Source: Brevipalpus yothersi
Lineage: Eukaryota; Arthropoda; Arachnida; Trombidiformes; Tenuipalpidae
DNA: 58,591 nucleotides
Assembly (NCBI GenBank): GCA_003956705.1
Contig: QZCP01000287.1
Span: 1-58,591 of the forward strand
Direction: 5' to 3'
Made by a program: the position numbers and the translations under genes. This document shows, one piece after another, positions 34,071-47,304 of this stretch. The notes under the pieces are model-generated. The model had not been told where the DNA came from. It was given only the letters and a program-made list of their open reading frames with translations, and did no database searches. Every line of letters begins with the position of its first letter. Position 1 is the stretch's first letter.

Positions 34071-36270
34071 ACTGAGATTATCTATGGTAAATATCGAATG
34101 AAATTAGGTTCTCATTCTCTCTTGAATGTTTTGTTCTTGCTTGACTTTCAAGGGCCTTGTAGATGAAGATATTTCTGTAAAACTTTGTTTTGGGTGCAAG
34201 TTGAAAAAAAAACCTGGGAAGAATACTTTTCTTATCACTGATTCTTGATAATATTCTTGGATGAATCAAAAAACGAATCTCAAAGCCGAGGACAATCGAA
34301 GAAAAGATTTACTGTATCGAAAATTTCCAATTAAGCTTGTTGAACACCTCTCGAGCGTGTGATCGAATAGGTTCCAAACACCCATAATTTGCCAGAAATA
34401 AATTATAAAACTCGAATAAGAAGAATAAGAATCCAATCATGCCACAAATTGTCGACTAAGCTCATTCGATACTGTTGAGGGCTTTCTGACCACATAGGGC
34501 GAAACGTTTGATTTTGTGTAAGAGTCCCATCGAAAAGAAATTGCAAAAAGGGTCAAACAAGAAGTTTCGAAGTTTTTCTGTGAAAAAATTTTTCAGCATG
34601 AGATGGTATTTGAAAGGATCGGAATTATGTGTTATAATTTTATAATGCGCCGAAAGATTTTCTTTGTCAAACATTGAATATTGATTATTGTACATTGTGT
34701 ATCGTAAAAAATCGCAATTCGGAGCTCAAAAAGCTTCAATTAGGAACAAATGATCGGAAAGTAGACTAAAATGGAACATCATAAAAATTTTCATCCACGT
34801 TCATTTCACTCTCTATTCTCTCTGCATCGATTTCTTAAGAAGCTTTTTCAGATAGAACGTCTTCATCACGAGAATTGAAAGATTTTCATGACGTTTGTGC
34901 CAAGCATTTCGCTTCGACTGATTTCTAGTTGATAATTTGTGGAATTGTGCTATGTTCCTCCGGGCATGTTTAGATTTTCTGTCAAATTTATCCTGAAGAG
35001 AAGATTGAACTGCCCTACAAGCTGTACTTCTTTTCCTGAAATCTTTCAAGTCTTCCCAATAATTTTATTACCTAGAGTAGATTTTATGTAGCGCAAATTT
35101 TTCCTCATCATTTTTTGATCAAACAACTTTATTTGATTGAGAAAAGATGTCACCATGACTGATAGAAAACTCATAGATCATCTTAGTATGACTGTCAAGC
35201 AGAAAAGTCTCGTCAATGACGATTAGAATAGCTGAGATTATCTATGGTAAATATTGAATAAAATGATGTTCTCATACTCTCGAGAGTTTTGCTCTTATCG
35301 AATGTTTTTTGAGCGTTTTCTGATCGAATAAGTCCCAACAGGGGATTCACTAGAAATGAATTGCGAAAAGTGCCAAATACTGGACAAAAAGTCACAAAAT
35401 ATGCCCATGAAAGCAATTTTTAGCATAAAGTGGTGAACATTCCACCAAAATACACTGGAACGAATAGTATCGAACTTATACGTTACAATGCATGATATTT
35501 TGAAAGATTTTTCTCGACTTTCAATTAAATATTTATCGTGTTTCATGAAATTTTGGAATTTATCTTTGTGAAAGCTCCGGTCAGAGATAAATGTTCAGAA
35601 AATTGATCGAAAAGAGACCAAAACTTTGTAAAAATTCAAAAAAACGTTCACTTCACCCTTTATTGAGTTCTGAGTAAGGTTTTCGAGATGTAATACCTCA
35701 AGAATTCAAAGATGTTTATGATATTCGAATTCAGCTTCCATCTCGACTGACCTCTGGCCAATAATTAGAAAAGAAAGGAGTTTCTTCATGGCTATCAGAA
35801 TTTTGTCTTGAATGTATGTCCAAGAGAAGATGGAACATCATTCTTGAACCCTACTTCTTCACAGAACCTTTAAACTCTCTCAAAAACTGTTTTCTTCTAA
35901 AGTTGAGAGCTTCACGGGGCAAAAATTGGTCAATATCATTTCTTAATCAGAAGGTTTTTTTTGACTGTGAAAAGATGTTGCCAAAACTCATAGACGATCA
36001 TCTCAGCACGATTAATGAGCCAAAAAGCTTCATCAATCATAAATAGCTGAGATTATCAATGGTAAATATTGAATGAGAGAATGTTCTCAAACTCTTGAGA
36101 GTTTTATTCTGCTCTTCCTTAGCTATCAACAGTCTTGTAGATGCAGATATTATCTTAAAATCTTGGTGGTTCAGAATAATTTGCAATTGAAATTCTCTTG
36201 TTCAATAGATACACTTGTTGAGGTTCTACTTCGATCATCGTTGATGAAGCAAGATAGAGAATAATAGTAA
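34071..36270. repeat. Diverged direct repeats, three copies
   Basis: A block beginning GAGATTATCTATGGTAAAT recurs at about 34073, 35233 and 36048 (third copy with one A for T change), followed in each case by related sequence (GAACATC/TTCTCA-type motifs, TTGTAGATG(A/C)AGATATT in copies 1 and 3). Sequences before the block also correspond. For example, 35165-35230 matches 35985-36048 around CTCATAGA(T/C)(C/G)ATC, and 34757-34850 matches 35608-35690. Copy spacing is about 1160 and 815 bp. Short frames on the minus strand in copies 1 and 2 appear related, so the unit may be a decayed gene or an old transposable element. No terminal inverted repeats or intact transposase were seen. Confidence 0.65.
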
Positions 36271-37555
36271 TAATAAAATAGTAATGCTTGAGTGGATCTG
36301 ATCGAGTAGCTCAATCGCTTCCATGACGTCGTTTTTCATGATGAAAATAAATCAATTAACGTTAAGTGATTGTCATTATCAAGAGCGAGGGCAAAAAATT
36401 ACCACAGAATCGTGAAGTTCATTCAAGCCTTCTTCACAATGTTTATGAATTTCTTGATCACGATTATGACAGTGGAAGTTTGATGTTTTGTCTCAAGATT
36501 GTATCCCAGGAGAAAACCGAGATACTTGAGAATGAATGTTGTTAGTTATTTAAAAAAACAATCTGATGTTGTATTGACTATTTTTTATTTATTCAAACGA
36601 CATAAGCGACTCGCTTAGCAAAATAATACATAGATTTCACAAAATTGAGTCAGTCACGATAGAAGAACCGTTATGCTCTAAATCAATTGGATTAGCTATT
36701 AAAACTTCAATTTCTAGAGCTAATATAAATTATCATTTACCTGTCTACGTAATCAATAATAGAGCTTGTTCTTTTTATTATTGATGTTTTTGTTCAACTA
36801 TTATGGATTAAGACGGTCATTAGAACTTTAATTCGCTAAATTGAATTTACTTATTTTCTCTCTGAAAATCGATACCATAAAACATCAAAAGATTCACGAG
36901 CATTTTGTGAAGCAAATTTATTCAAATAATAAAGCCAAGGTTTTCATTTGATTCGTTGACATGCCTATTTGTCGTTGTTTAATGGGTAGAAAATTGTTCT
37001 CAATTACTGAACTTGATCAACTATGCGTTACATTCACAATGGAAATATTGTACACCTAATATTCATATGTTGATCTCGGTTTTTCCTGAATTATCGATTC
37101 AAAGTTACATTCAAGCTATTACGACTCCTGGGACAACACAATCTTCTATCTAAAGTGCCTTAACAGAGGTAAAATTTTAACAAACATCTTCAAATATTGT
37201 CCCAATTGAAAGGACAGGTTCAATATTCTAAAAAATTCTGAAAAAGTTGACCGATACTGATGAATTTTTTCATCCCAATTCTAGCCATCAATATTTACTA
37301 AAGACAGTGATTCCAAAAATTGTTCAACCCGCTCTAAAGTCTAACTGTGATCGAGAATCCATGTATTCATCCACAAATCTAGCCACTTAAGCCTCAACTG
37401 ATCATCATCAAGTGATTCTTTTCAACGCTAACAGTTACATTGAATTAAGTCACTGTATCATCACCCTCTCTTCTTCTTCTTTTCTCTCTCTCTCTCTCCC
37501 GGAAGATATCTCTATCTTCCATCAATCTTCGTCTCTCTCATCTTCATCCTCTTCT
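36271..37555. other. Intergenic region upstream of the GH31 gene
   Basis: AT-rich, no gene recognised. A GTG-initiated in-frame extension from 37412 to the first ATG at 37556 is Ser-rich and probably 5' UTR. Confidence 0.4.
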
Positions 37556-38889
37556 ATGGATAATTCACAAGAAATCAATGAGCCTCTTCGCCTCAAAGAT
37601 GCGGTTGCACATAGAAGAACATCATCTATATCATCATCTGAAATGTCCAATAGACGTGGCTCAACATCCACCGTTTTACAGCTTGCCGATGATTCAACAT
37701 GGAAAGAGGCAAATCATCAATCATCGCCAATCGAAAGGCGTCGAATACCAATCGGACGATTTGGTATATTGTTGGAAATGCACAAGAAGCCGGAATTCAA
37801 TTTTCGTCTCAGCATTGCTCTACTGTTTGTGTGTATAATTATTTTAATCGCAAGTACTTCTCTTCACCATCAACAAACTGAGCTGACAACCGCTCTCAAG
37901 TATCGTATACTAGTTAGTGAATCACCGAGACATGTTTATCTTCTCAATCCACTGGGTCAATCGTTGGGCAAAGTTCATTATGGTATCAATATGCCACCCG
38001 ATGTGGTTCCCTTCAAGTGTTTATCACAAAATCCGAGCAAATATTCGGTTTGTCGTGATTGGAATTTTCGTGCTCTACTGCGAATCGATTATGAGGAGGT
38101 GAAAAATAATGTTAGTTGCTATCATGTATCGTGGAAAAGTTATTCCCACCATGAAGTATTGCAAGATTGTTTTGATCTAGAAGATGGCTTGTGGTTCGGT
38201 ATGGGCCAGACAAGTTCCGATGTTCCCAGGCCATTGAATGGCTGGAATCTCAATTCAACTCCATGCGTATCTGATCATCGAATTAATAATCAACTTTTCA
38301 GTCCTTTCGTTGAAGGCTTCCATGATCCTTCGGAACCAAAATTTCGACCTTTTGGACCAATTCTCAAGCGATATTGGCTATCATCAGCTGGTTTCACCAT
38401 ACAAGTTCCATTATCAGTGCCCTTGTGGGTTAGTTTCAATTCCACAGCATCCGGTCGACCGGATGGTATGTTGTGTCTGGAAGCTCGAACCGACAAGGCA
38501 CCTTACAAGCCGTACGAATTAACATCTCCTCATCTTAATTACACAATTTGTTCAGGACCCAATTTAACTGTAACACACACGGAAAATGCTCGCCGGTGGG
38601 TTGCTTCGGACAAAAGTGACGGTATCATCAATACAACTCAGCAATCAATGCAAGTGTCTCTCATTGATAAGCCAATATGGTATATTGATGAGAAGATTAT
38701 GCCAACTCTTCAACGAACTAAGCTTGAAAGCTATATAAATAAGACAATCGATTTTGGTAGGTCATATTTCGCTTTATGATTTTAATTATCATTTTTTTGC
38801 TCTCTCTCTCTCTTGATTTGCTTAAACATCAAAACTATGAAAGTGAGTGAGAAAGTGAGCAAGAGAGGTAGTTGGAGCGAGCGAGAGAG

Positions 38890-38956
<67 letters not shown>

Positions 38957-40331
38957 CCGTTATGTAAAAGCAGCACATATTGATGATATTTTTTATCTAT
39001 GCTTTGTAGGCCCACTTCCGGGAATACTTCTTATCGATACAAAATGGCAAAAAAATATGGGTGATCTTGAGATTGACAAAAGTAATTTTGGAGATCCAAG
39101 CAAAATTTTTACCGGTGTCAAGAGAAGAGGCTTCAAGATTATGTTCGCTGTTGCACCTCTGGTTCAATTGTCATCGCCAACATTTGGGCAAGATACCGAA
39201 AACGGACGTATTTTTCGTGATAAACGATTGATGACACCACTAATTACCCATTGTGAGCCGAAAATGCCTCGAAGCAAGTTGAGAGATGATAATATTATGG
39301 AAATATATCTTGATCCACCATCCACCAGTTCAACGACAGTACCAGTAGACATGAATGCCACAATAGCAAGTAACAATACATATACCACCAACACAGTAGC
39401 ATCATCATCATCATCATTACCACCAGTTAATACCATTAAACAGCCATCATATTGTGCTGTTTTTGATTTATACAATTCAACCACTCGTCAATGGTTCACT
39501 GATCGTCTATTAAAATTGGCTAACAAATCCATCAATGGATTGATGTTAAAAGGTTTGCCAGTATCTCGAATGCCTCGTTTTCTGTTGGATGCTAACAGAA
39601 CGGGATTAAATCCGGATGGATATCAGCATCATTGGCGTAAAGTTGCTAGAGGCTTTGATCTTATTGGTTTAGACACTTTCGTTGATCGTGGTGTGACATC
39701 AGGATTCATTAGGATTGCCAAATTACCATCATCATGGGAATCTTTGCGCACCATAATTCCAACAGTTCTCTCCATCGGACTGATTGGACATCCTCTGGTT
39801 AATACTGGCTCAGTTGGAGGTGATATAATGATTGAAGATTTTCTGTACAAGTCTGATTCGTTATCAGACGGTATGAGCGAATATTCGGAATTATATTCTC
39901 GGTGGATGGAATTGGCAGCATTTTTACCGATCATACAATTTTCCAAAGTTCCTGATGAAGATCAAGTAGCTCTGACAAAATTGGTGAAACGATATATGAA
40001 AATCCGTGATCATCAAATTGTTCCTCGTCTGAAATCATGCATGAAAGAGTATATTAGCGATGGATTACCAATTATTCGGCCAATATGGTGGCTTGATCCA
40101 TCAGTTCGAGAATCTTACAACATAAATGATCAATTTGCTATTTGCAATGATACAATTGTTGCACCTATTCTTCACAAGAATACCACAGATCGAGATATAT
40201 ACCTTCCAGATGGTTGGTGGAAGGATGAACTGAATGGACAAACAATTCGTGGTGGCAAATGGATGAGAAATTATGAGATAGAACTCAATCGAATCGCATA
40301 TTTTAGTAGAACAAAAGAAGAACTTGCTTAA
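37556..40331 (+). CDS. MYORG-type glycoside hydrolase family 31 protein, probable pseudoenzyme
   Basis: Type II membrane glycoprotein of the MYORG/NET37 branch of GH31. Exons 37556-38756 and 39010-40331 join in phase 1 (TTTTG|GTAGGT; TTTGTAG|GC), giving 840 aa. A Ser-rich cytosolic N terminus of about 90 residues precedes one transmembrane helix (FRLSIALLFVCIIILIASTS). The luminal part follows the family: GLWFGMGQ, ILLIDTKWQKNMGDLEID, RRGFKIMFAVAPLV, WMELAAFLPIIQFS, GLPIIRPIWWLDP, APIL and DIYLPDGWW. Many N-glycosylation sequons are present. An extra Thr/Ser/Asn-rich insert of roughly 60 residues interrupts the barrel (about 500-550). Positions matching human MYORG Asp463 (nucleophile) and Asp520 (acid/base) are Lys581 (GLMLKGLP) and Lys638 (FIRIAKLPSS), with the same 57-residue spacing. 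Glycosidase activity is therefore unlikely. Confidence 0.88.
38893..38945. repeat. (GA)n microsatellite in the GH31 intron
   Basis: About 50 bp of GA repeat inside the 253-nt intron (38757-39009). Confidence 0.95.
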
Positions 40332-40681
40332 AATGTGATATTCTACTTATGTAACAATTTTCTCACAATTTTTTGGCTCCTTAATGACAAAAAAACATAA
40401 ATTTTCTTGTACAAAATTGATTCCAGAAACTTGGATGAAAAATGATATCTGACAGCATCTTCAGCTGCCATCCTGATTGTTTCCAGCATCGTGACGGTGA
40501 AAGAGAATGAGAGGTATGAAGATGAAAATAATAGTGAAAAGGTCGAAGTGTCTCATTGATAATTAGTTTTTTGCAAGATGAAATAAAATACTCGGTTAAG
40601 AAACCAGAATAGCTAGCATGATCATCTTAGTATTATTCAAGTTCGATAAGATTGATGGCCAGTCAGTTCATACTTACTTGA

Positions 40682-40683
<2 letters not shown>

Positions 40684-40731
<48 letters not shown>
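40684..40731. repeat. (CT)n microsatellite
   Basis: About 48 bp of CT repeat. Confidence 0.95.
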
Positions 40732-40733
<2 letters not shown>

Positions 40734-41656
40734 ACAATTTACCTGATTTCTGATCTTCCAAAGCCCATTGATTGATTCATCAACCTTGACCTCACCATTG
40801 ATGGATAGATGCGGTCAGGCTAGTTTTCCTTAGAGATACCGTTACACTTGCTGGAGCCGATCCTTTTTTTTCATCTCGAGTTTTGAACTGTAAATTTATC
40901 AGTTTTGCAAATTTATTTTGTGGATAAAAGATCTCAAGAAGATCTGATTATTTTTCTCTTTCCGCTATTCTTGAAATGCTCACTAATCATTAAGGGAGAA
41001 AGCTGTTAGCTTGAAAAGTTCTGCTATACATATACACATATATTTTGGCAAGCTACTTCCTGACATTAAAAAATCAAAGCTGCCCAACGAAACGAGTTTG
41101 TTGTCATCGTGATCCGGCAAACAGGCATGTAAAAGACATTCATGGTAAGAGATAGAGATGGAGAGAGTCAAAATGGTCATGATGATTTGATCTTGAAAAA
41201 AAGAGAAGCCAACCTTCACCCCTTCCCTATACCAACGAAATAATCAGCCTCCGAATCAGATGTAGAAATAAAATGTTCCAGAGTGAAGATTCTTTCTTTC
41301 ACATATGCTTGACAACTCATCAGAACACTTGATTCATTTCAAAACGTTTAAAGTGTTTACCAAAAAGTATTCAGATACTTTTTTGACGTATTTTTCTTGA
41401 AAACTTATGGTTCCTCGAGTCTCAACGAAATTTTATGAACTTCAAACGGTCAAGTGAGAGTAAAAATCAGTATCGTTACAAGGTTGATTCGTTGTAACGA
41501 AGTCAACAAACGTAGGCATCGTAAGGGATCGTATTCTGAGGCCAAAATATTTGAAATTAAAGTAAAGTGAGCTTGTGAAGAGGGGGCAAAAAAGAAGGAG
41601 GAGAGGGCACTTCCTGTGACCAGTATCAGGCCCTGAAGGCTGTGAAACAAGTTGAG

Positions 41657-41658
<2 letters not shown>

Positions 41659-41709
<51 letters not shown>
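41659..41709. repeat. (CT)n microsatellite, slightly interrupted
   Basis: About 50 bp of CT repeat with T interruptions toward its right end. Confidence 0.9.
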
Positions 41710-41712
<3 letters not shown>

Positions 41713-41993
41713 TGCTCATTTTGTATTTTGAATGCAAGTTGAAATGAATTCCGTTCACTATTCGGTGGTGATGATGATATATAGTAGTTAAGCTGATCAC
41801 CACCTCCAACGAATATCGAACAGTGAAATTTTGAGGTCTAATAAAATTTGGAATTTATTCCTTTCTTTTTCTTTTTCACTTTCTATCCAAAAGTTACGGT
41901 GTTTTACCACACTCATGTGAAGCAATTTTGCCAGCCCAAAATCTGTGAAATCATCGAATTTATATTATTGTTGAGTTATTCATAGTTTCGCCT

Positions 41994-42000
41994 GATCAGA
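41994..42000 (+). promoter_or_regulatory. Initiator-like GATCAGA
   Basis: GATCAGA lies 24 nt upstream of the protease start codon. A TTTATATT stretch near 41959 could serve as a TATA element at about the right distance. Confidence 0.4.
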
Positions 42001-42023
42001 GTGAATTTTTTTCCCACCAAATC

Positions 42024-44335
42024 ATGATGTTCATCTTATTTATTGTCCTTTCTCTCACCAAAGCTCCTTCAATTGCCATCTCATTTTCACACTACTATGG
42101 CCCATCCAGTGATCTTTATCATCCACAACATCTTTTATCGCCATCCTCCTCTTCTTCCTCCTCCTCATCCCATTATCGCCAATATGATCATCATCCCTAT
42201 CATCAAAATCATCATCAAAATCCATACTATCATCAAACTATCAACAATAACCACTACTTACCACCGACAATACTTCAACTTCGCAATCATCATCAATCGC
42301 CGATGAGCCATTACCTGTTACGACCATTACGAGATCCATATAACTCACGATCAATTCGGCCACTTAGTTGCACAGCATCCGATGGAACGATTGGTGTTTG
42401 TATGTTCTCATTAGCATGTAGACATGCAAATGGTCAATCGATCGGATTGTGTAAGGATAACATTTACGCCGGAAGTTGCTGTAAACTTGCAGAAGGATCA
42501 CCAATCGGCCCGGTTGATTCGGGGATCAGTGGTGGGTCATCAATCGTTTCGGAAGTGGAAAATTTTGTCGAATATCCAATCAATGGTGGTAAGAAGGGTC
42601 AAGTGAATAAGACACTTTCATCATCCTCACCACCAACTTCATCAACTTTAAGCTCAATTTGGTCCACATCTACTTTGCCAGCATTCTCATCATCATTCAA
42701 TCGAATATCGTCAACTATGCCACCATATTCAACGCAAACATCATTTTTACAAGAATTCACTACAAATCATCTGGAAACACCAGGAAAACCCTCCAAATCT
42801 AACTATGAAAATAGTAAGTATCATTCGAAAAGAATACAATTAGTATCGTCTGTAGACAGGACATCAAAATGGGATTGTTTGATTCAAAATTTTTTCTCTC
42901 TCTCTTCTATTCTATTCCTTTGATCCGCTCTCAGCTTCCGAATATTCGAAAATTCCAGCCAAGCCAAGTTCCATTGGAACTTTGGCCACTACTTCCCGAC
43001 TGACATCCACTACATCACCCCCAACCACATCAACAGTAACAACAACAACGGCCATTCCATCATCATCAACATCATCGTTTTTTCAATCATCATCGACAGT
43101 CAATAGCAACAATCCAGCGGATGTTAAAGTTGATTTTCCATCCACATCAGGAAACTCAATAGAGGAGAACAACTCAAATTCAATAATCAATCCAATGTCC
43201 AGTTCTTCACTACTGACCACAATTGGTAGACCAGAATCGCCATCATCCTCAACTCAAGCTTACTTTGTTACCAACAATCAGCATTCATTCTTTACGAAAC
43301 CTTCTTCTTCTTCCTCCTCTACTTCCTCCACGATATCGTCCGGTCCATCTTCTCCTTCTCCATCATCAGCTTCCTCATCTTCGATTGCAGGCCAATCAAC
43401 ATCCAGAATTCCATTGCCAATTACAAGCCCATTCACGACTGCATCTTCAGGTAGTGATGCTTCCTCTTCATTAAAAGTAACTCAATCATCTTACCACTCA
43501 TCATCATCATCCTCACCATCTGCATCAAAGTATTCATCTTCATCCACTTTCTTGTCATCTCAATCATCCACTTCACCGATTCCCAGCATCTCTAGCAGCT
43601 CTTCTACATCCACAACACAAGCCACCTCTTCGACCACCACTAGTACGGTTATTTCATCCTCTTCTTCTTCTTCCTCTTCTCTATCTTCACCATCAAGTTC
43701 AACAACAAGACCTCATTCAAGTAAACCATCACAAGTTGTATCAACTTCTTCCACCTCTCCAGCATCCTCATCCCCATCATCCGTGGTCACTCCTTCGTAT
43801 TCCACAACATCCCAACGATTTTCTACCACCAATAGAATTGCATCATCCACCACCGAGGCACCGAGAAATGAAACTAATTTAATAGGAATCAGAACAGGTG
43901 AGGGGAGACAGTTCATTTCCGATTTATTGGGAAACATTATTATGATAAAAATTATTATTAGAAGATTATTTCTTTTCCATCAAAAAAGATTAGAACTAGT
44001 AACATGATTTCTAATTTCTAATTTTTTTTCTCCTCTTTTTTACTCTGCATCTCTTCTTCTTTCATCAGTTTGTGGCCGGAAGATGAACACTTACTTCCGA
44101 CGAATCACGGCAAGAATTGTGGGAGGATCTCAGTCGGCATTTTCTGAATGGCCTTGGATGGTAATAATGATTAGCATGTTGCCCATTACACGATACTCAA
44201 ATTGCATGCTGATACTGATTGACATGTTAAGTTTGCTCCGGAATGAATCGAAATTCTCGATGTTGAAATTCTAGAGAGAAAATTATCTCCAAAATCAGCG
44301 TCACAATGATAGTTTATACTATCATTGACTTATCG

Positions 44336-44400
<65 letters not shown>

Positions 44401-46179
44401 CTAAAATTTCGACAGAAAACTATTCCAATCGGTATACTTCACCCGGAAGCATTGAATAGACTAATGTTAGAGCAAAGCGAGGCAAGAAACACAAACAAAC
44501 ACCGAAGCGAGAAGGGGTCAATATTTTTTTGATGGTGAGAAAAAGAGCAAGCGAAAGCAAGCCTAACAGTGAAAGAGAAAGAGAGAGAGAGAGAAGAAAA
44601 GGATTACGTTCTAACGGTTCTAATGGTTAAGGCCCGTGTCCAGGAGTTAAATTTCCGAATCATTTAAATTTTTCTCACTTCACCTCGTTCTCACCTCAAC
44701 AGGATATTGTCAAGTGTATAAACACACACAATCACACACTCGCATATGTAGATGCACACTCTTGTCATGTATCCACTGATTGTGGCAACTAATTGTGTTA
44801 GTTTTCCCATCAATGAGGAAGTAGAAAAGATAATCAAGATCAAATATTAGCCAAACGTTTAGGAGTGATTTTTCTAAGAGAGCAAGAAAGCGAAGAAGTT
44901 ACATCTGATCTAGTGATCAGATGTAATCGTGACCGTAATTATGAGTGTATGTGTACATGAGAATTCTTTCATCTTGTAAGATAATTCTCATTAAGGGCAT
45001 CGATTGAGTGAGAGATGCTCATGAGGACAAGTATTTTCTTTTTTCGTCTTCTTCGTTGATCATTTATGTATAGATATTTTGAATTCATATCTGGTGTATG
45101 ACAGATATGTTTTTCCATGTTTCGAGTGTGACAAGCTCTGGTGCAAGGCTTGTCTGTCTCAACCTAAAAAATCAGGATTATCAACATCATCAAGCTAGTC
45201 TTTTTCCAGGCCACTTGATCCCTAGTTCAAGTTACTTGGTGACCTTTTCTTCTAGTTTTTTTATCTTTCTCTCTCTTCCAATCTCAAATCTGTTCCAAAA
45301 TGTCAATCAAAGAGTATCTGAATCGTAACTTTTTCTCTTCTTTTTTCATTCAAGTTTTTTGATGATTTGATATTCTCTCTCTATTCATTAAGGTGTCCAC
45401 AAGACAATGGAAAAAGAATGCTTTCCTTCACAAGTGTGGTGCCGCTCTTTTGAATGAATATTGGGCCATAACTGCTGCCCATTGCGTCGAAAAGTAAGTT
45501 GAAAATTCAAGATCAATGGAAATTTTCTTGGTGAAATAATGATCATGATTAATTGATAGCTAAAATATAATCTCTTCTTTCTAATTTTCCCAAAAGTGTT
45601 GCTCCAACGGATTTACTTTTAAGACTTGGTGAATACGATATAAGTCATGAAAACGAGCCTCACGGGCACGTTGAACGTCGAGTACAAATAATTGCTCCAC
45701 ATCCAAAATTTGATCCTCGAACTTTCGAATACGATTTGGCACTTTTACGATTCTATGAGCCAGTACCGTTTCGAAAGAATATTGCTCCAGTTTGTATTCC
45801 TGATGGTAATAAAACGTATGTTGGCCAAACAGCTACCGTTACTGGTTGGGGTCGATTGTATGAGGATGGACCATTGCCGAACACTCTCCAACACGTATCG
45901 GTACCTGTGATCACAAATGAAGAGTGTGAAAAAATGTATCGACGTGCTGGATATGCAGAAGAGATACCCAATATATTCATATGTGCTGGTATGCCCAAAG
46001 GTGGACGAGATTCGTGTGAAGGTGATTCCGGTGGACCACTAGTCATAGAGGAGAATGGTCAGTGGAATTTGATTGGCGTCATTTCATGGGGAATCGGATG
46101 TGCTTTGCCTAATCAGCCCGGTGTTTATACTCGTATAACGGAATTTTCTCGATGGATATATCAAATTATTTCCTACTGA
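42024..46179 (+). CDS. Filzig/Stubble-like trypsin-type serine protease
   Basis: Secreted mosaic S1A protease. Five exons (42024-42813, 42935-43897, 44069-44160, 45393-45493, 45597-46179) join in phase to give 842 aa. The order is: signal peptide (MMFILFIVLSLTKAPSIAIS); His/Tyr-rich region; compact six-Cys domain (Cys 116, 126, 132, 143, 152, 153; SCTASDGTIGVC, SCCKL) like the disulfide-knotted domain of filzig/Stubble; very long Ser/Thr-rich, mucin-like stem (about 190-580); then the protease. VCGRK gives the linker Cys, and activation is expected after Arg600 (ITAR|IVGG). The triad is His645 (TAAHC), Asp695 (YDLALLR) and Ser793 (GDSGGP). Asp787 (GRDSCEGDSGG) predicts trypsin-like cleavage after Arg/Lys. 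Drosophila relatives act on cuticle and apical matrix. Confidence 0.93.
44341..44398. repeat. (CT)n microsatellite in protease intron 3
   Basis: About 57 bp of CT repeat within the 1232-nt intron 44161-45392. Confidence 0.95.
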
Positions 46180-47243
46180 TTGAAGCCTTAGAAATGTGTA
46201 GGAAGAGGGATGAAATTGAATTCTTAATCATTGTCTTTCTACTGGAAAGAAGTTTCTGATGTGAAGGAATAGTTTTCAATTCAATTCATACTTTTTTCTA
46301 AGAGTTTGCTAGACAAAATGATCGTATAAGATGAGGAGAAATTCTATTTCCGTCTCTTTCTACTGAACAGAATTTCAATCAATTAAGGACCAAAATGAAC
46401 TGAATTTTCATAGGGTTTTACATCACCGATACTATAGCTATTTATTAAAAATTTGTATATAAATTATAAGATGAATTATATATGATGAAAAAAATCCAAC
46501 CTCTTAAATTTTACATAAGAATTTTTTCTACTCAATATCTGAGCTTATCATCCGATGAACTTATGGATGGATAAATTTGATGTGGGTTGATGAGCAAACT
46601 TTTTATAGATTATGGTGAAACACACTAATATGTGAACTTTTGCAACTCTTTGGTTTCGAAATCAAATTGATTTGACAGTTTCATTTCTGCAGAATTTATA
46701 GCCGATTGCCAGAACCATCATCTTATGAGACCTCTTACTTCCTAATTTCTACATTATCTCACTTGATTCAAAATTTTAAGCATTTACAAATTCATGAAAA
46801 AAAGATTCATCCTAGATGAAAAAAATTTTGACCCAGGTATGGAAAGAATACTTAATTATTCTGGAACATTTCATTAACCATCATCAAACTCCACCAACTT
46901 TTTGCAATGCAGTCCAACAGCAACTCTAATGATCTGTTCCTCTGCCACCCATGATTCGTTTATGAATATCATTAATTGAATTAGATTGCATCATATCATA
47001 AATATAGTTTGAAATTTTTCATAAAAAGAGAAAGAAAATTTTCTCTCATTTTTTTACCGAAGAGAAAAAAGGGAAAAATGATAAAAAAGAATAATCTACA
47101 GGAAACGACTGAGCCCATGCAAAGGTCAAGCAATTCTCATCTCGTGGGTGTAATGTTTGTCTGGCCATGAACCGAATATACATGTATCTGCACACACACA
47201 TACACATGTATATATCTACCAGAAGAAGACCAGATGATGTCCA

Positions 47244-47247
<4 letters not shown>

Positions 47248-47300
<53 letters not shown>
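47248..47300. repeat. (GA)n microsatellite
   Basis: About 52 bp of GA repeat. Confidence 0.95.

Positions 47301-47304
<4 letters not shown>

Larger units (their letters stand above)
40332..41993. other. Intergenic region with CT tracts
   Basis: AATAAA at 40582-40587 is a candidate GH31 poly(A) signal. CT tracts lie at 40684-40731 and 41659-41709. No gene was supported in between. Confidence 0.5.

Noticed and set aside
37412..37555. N-terminal extension of the GH31 protein
   Set aside because: Begins with GTG and is Ser/Leu low complexity from CT-rich DNA; the first ATG at 37556 gives a normal type II membrane topology.
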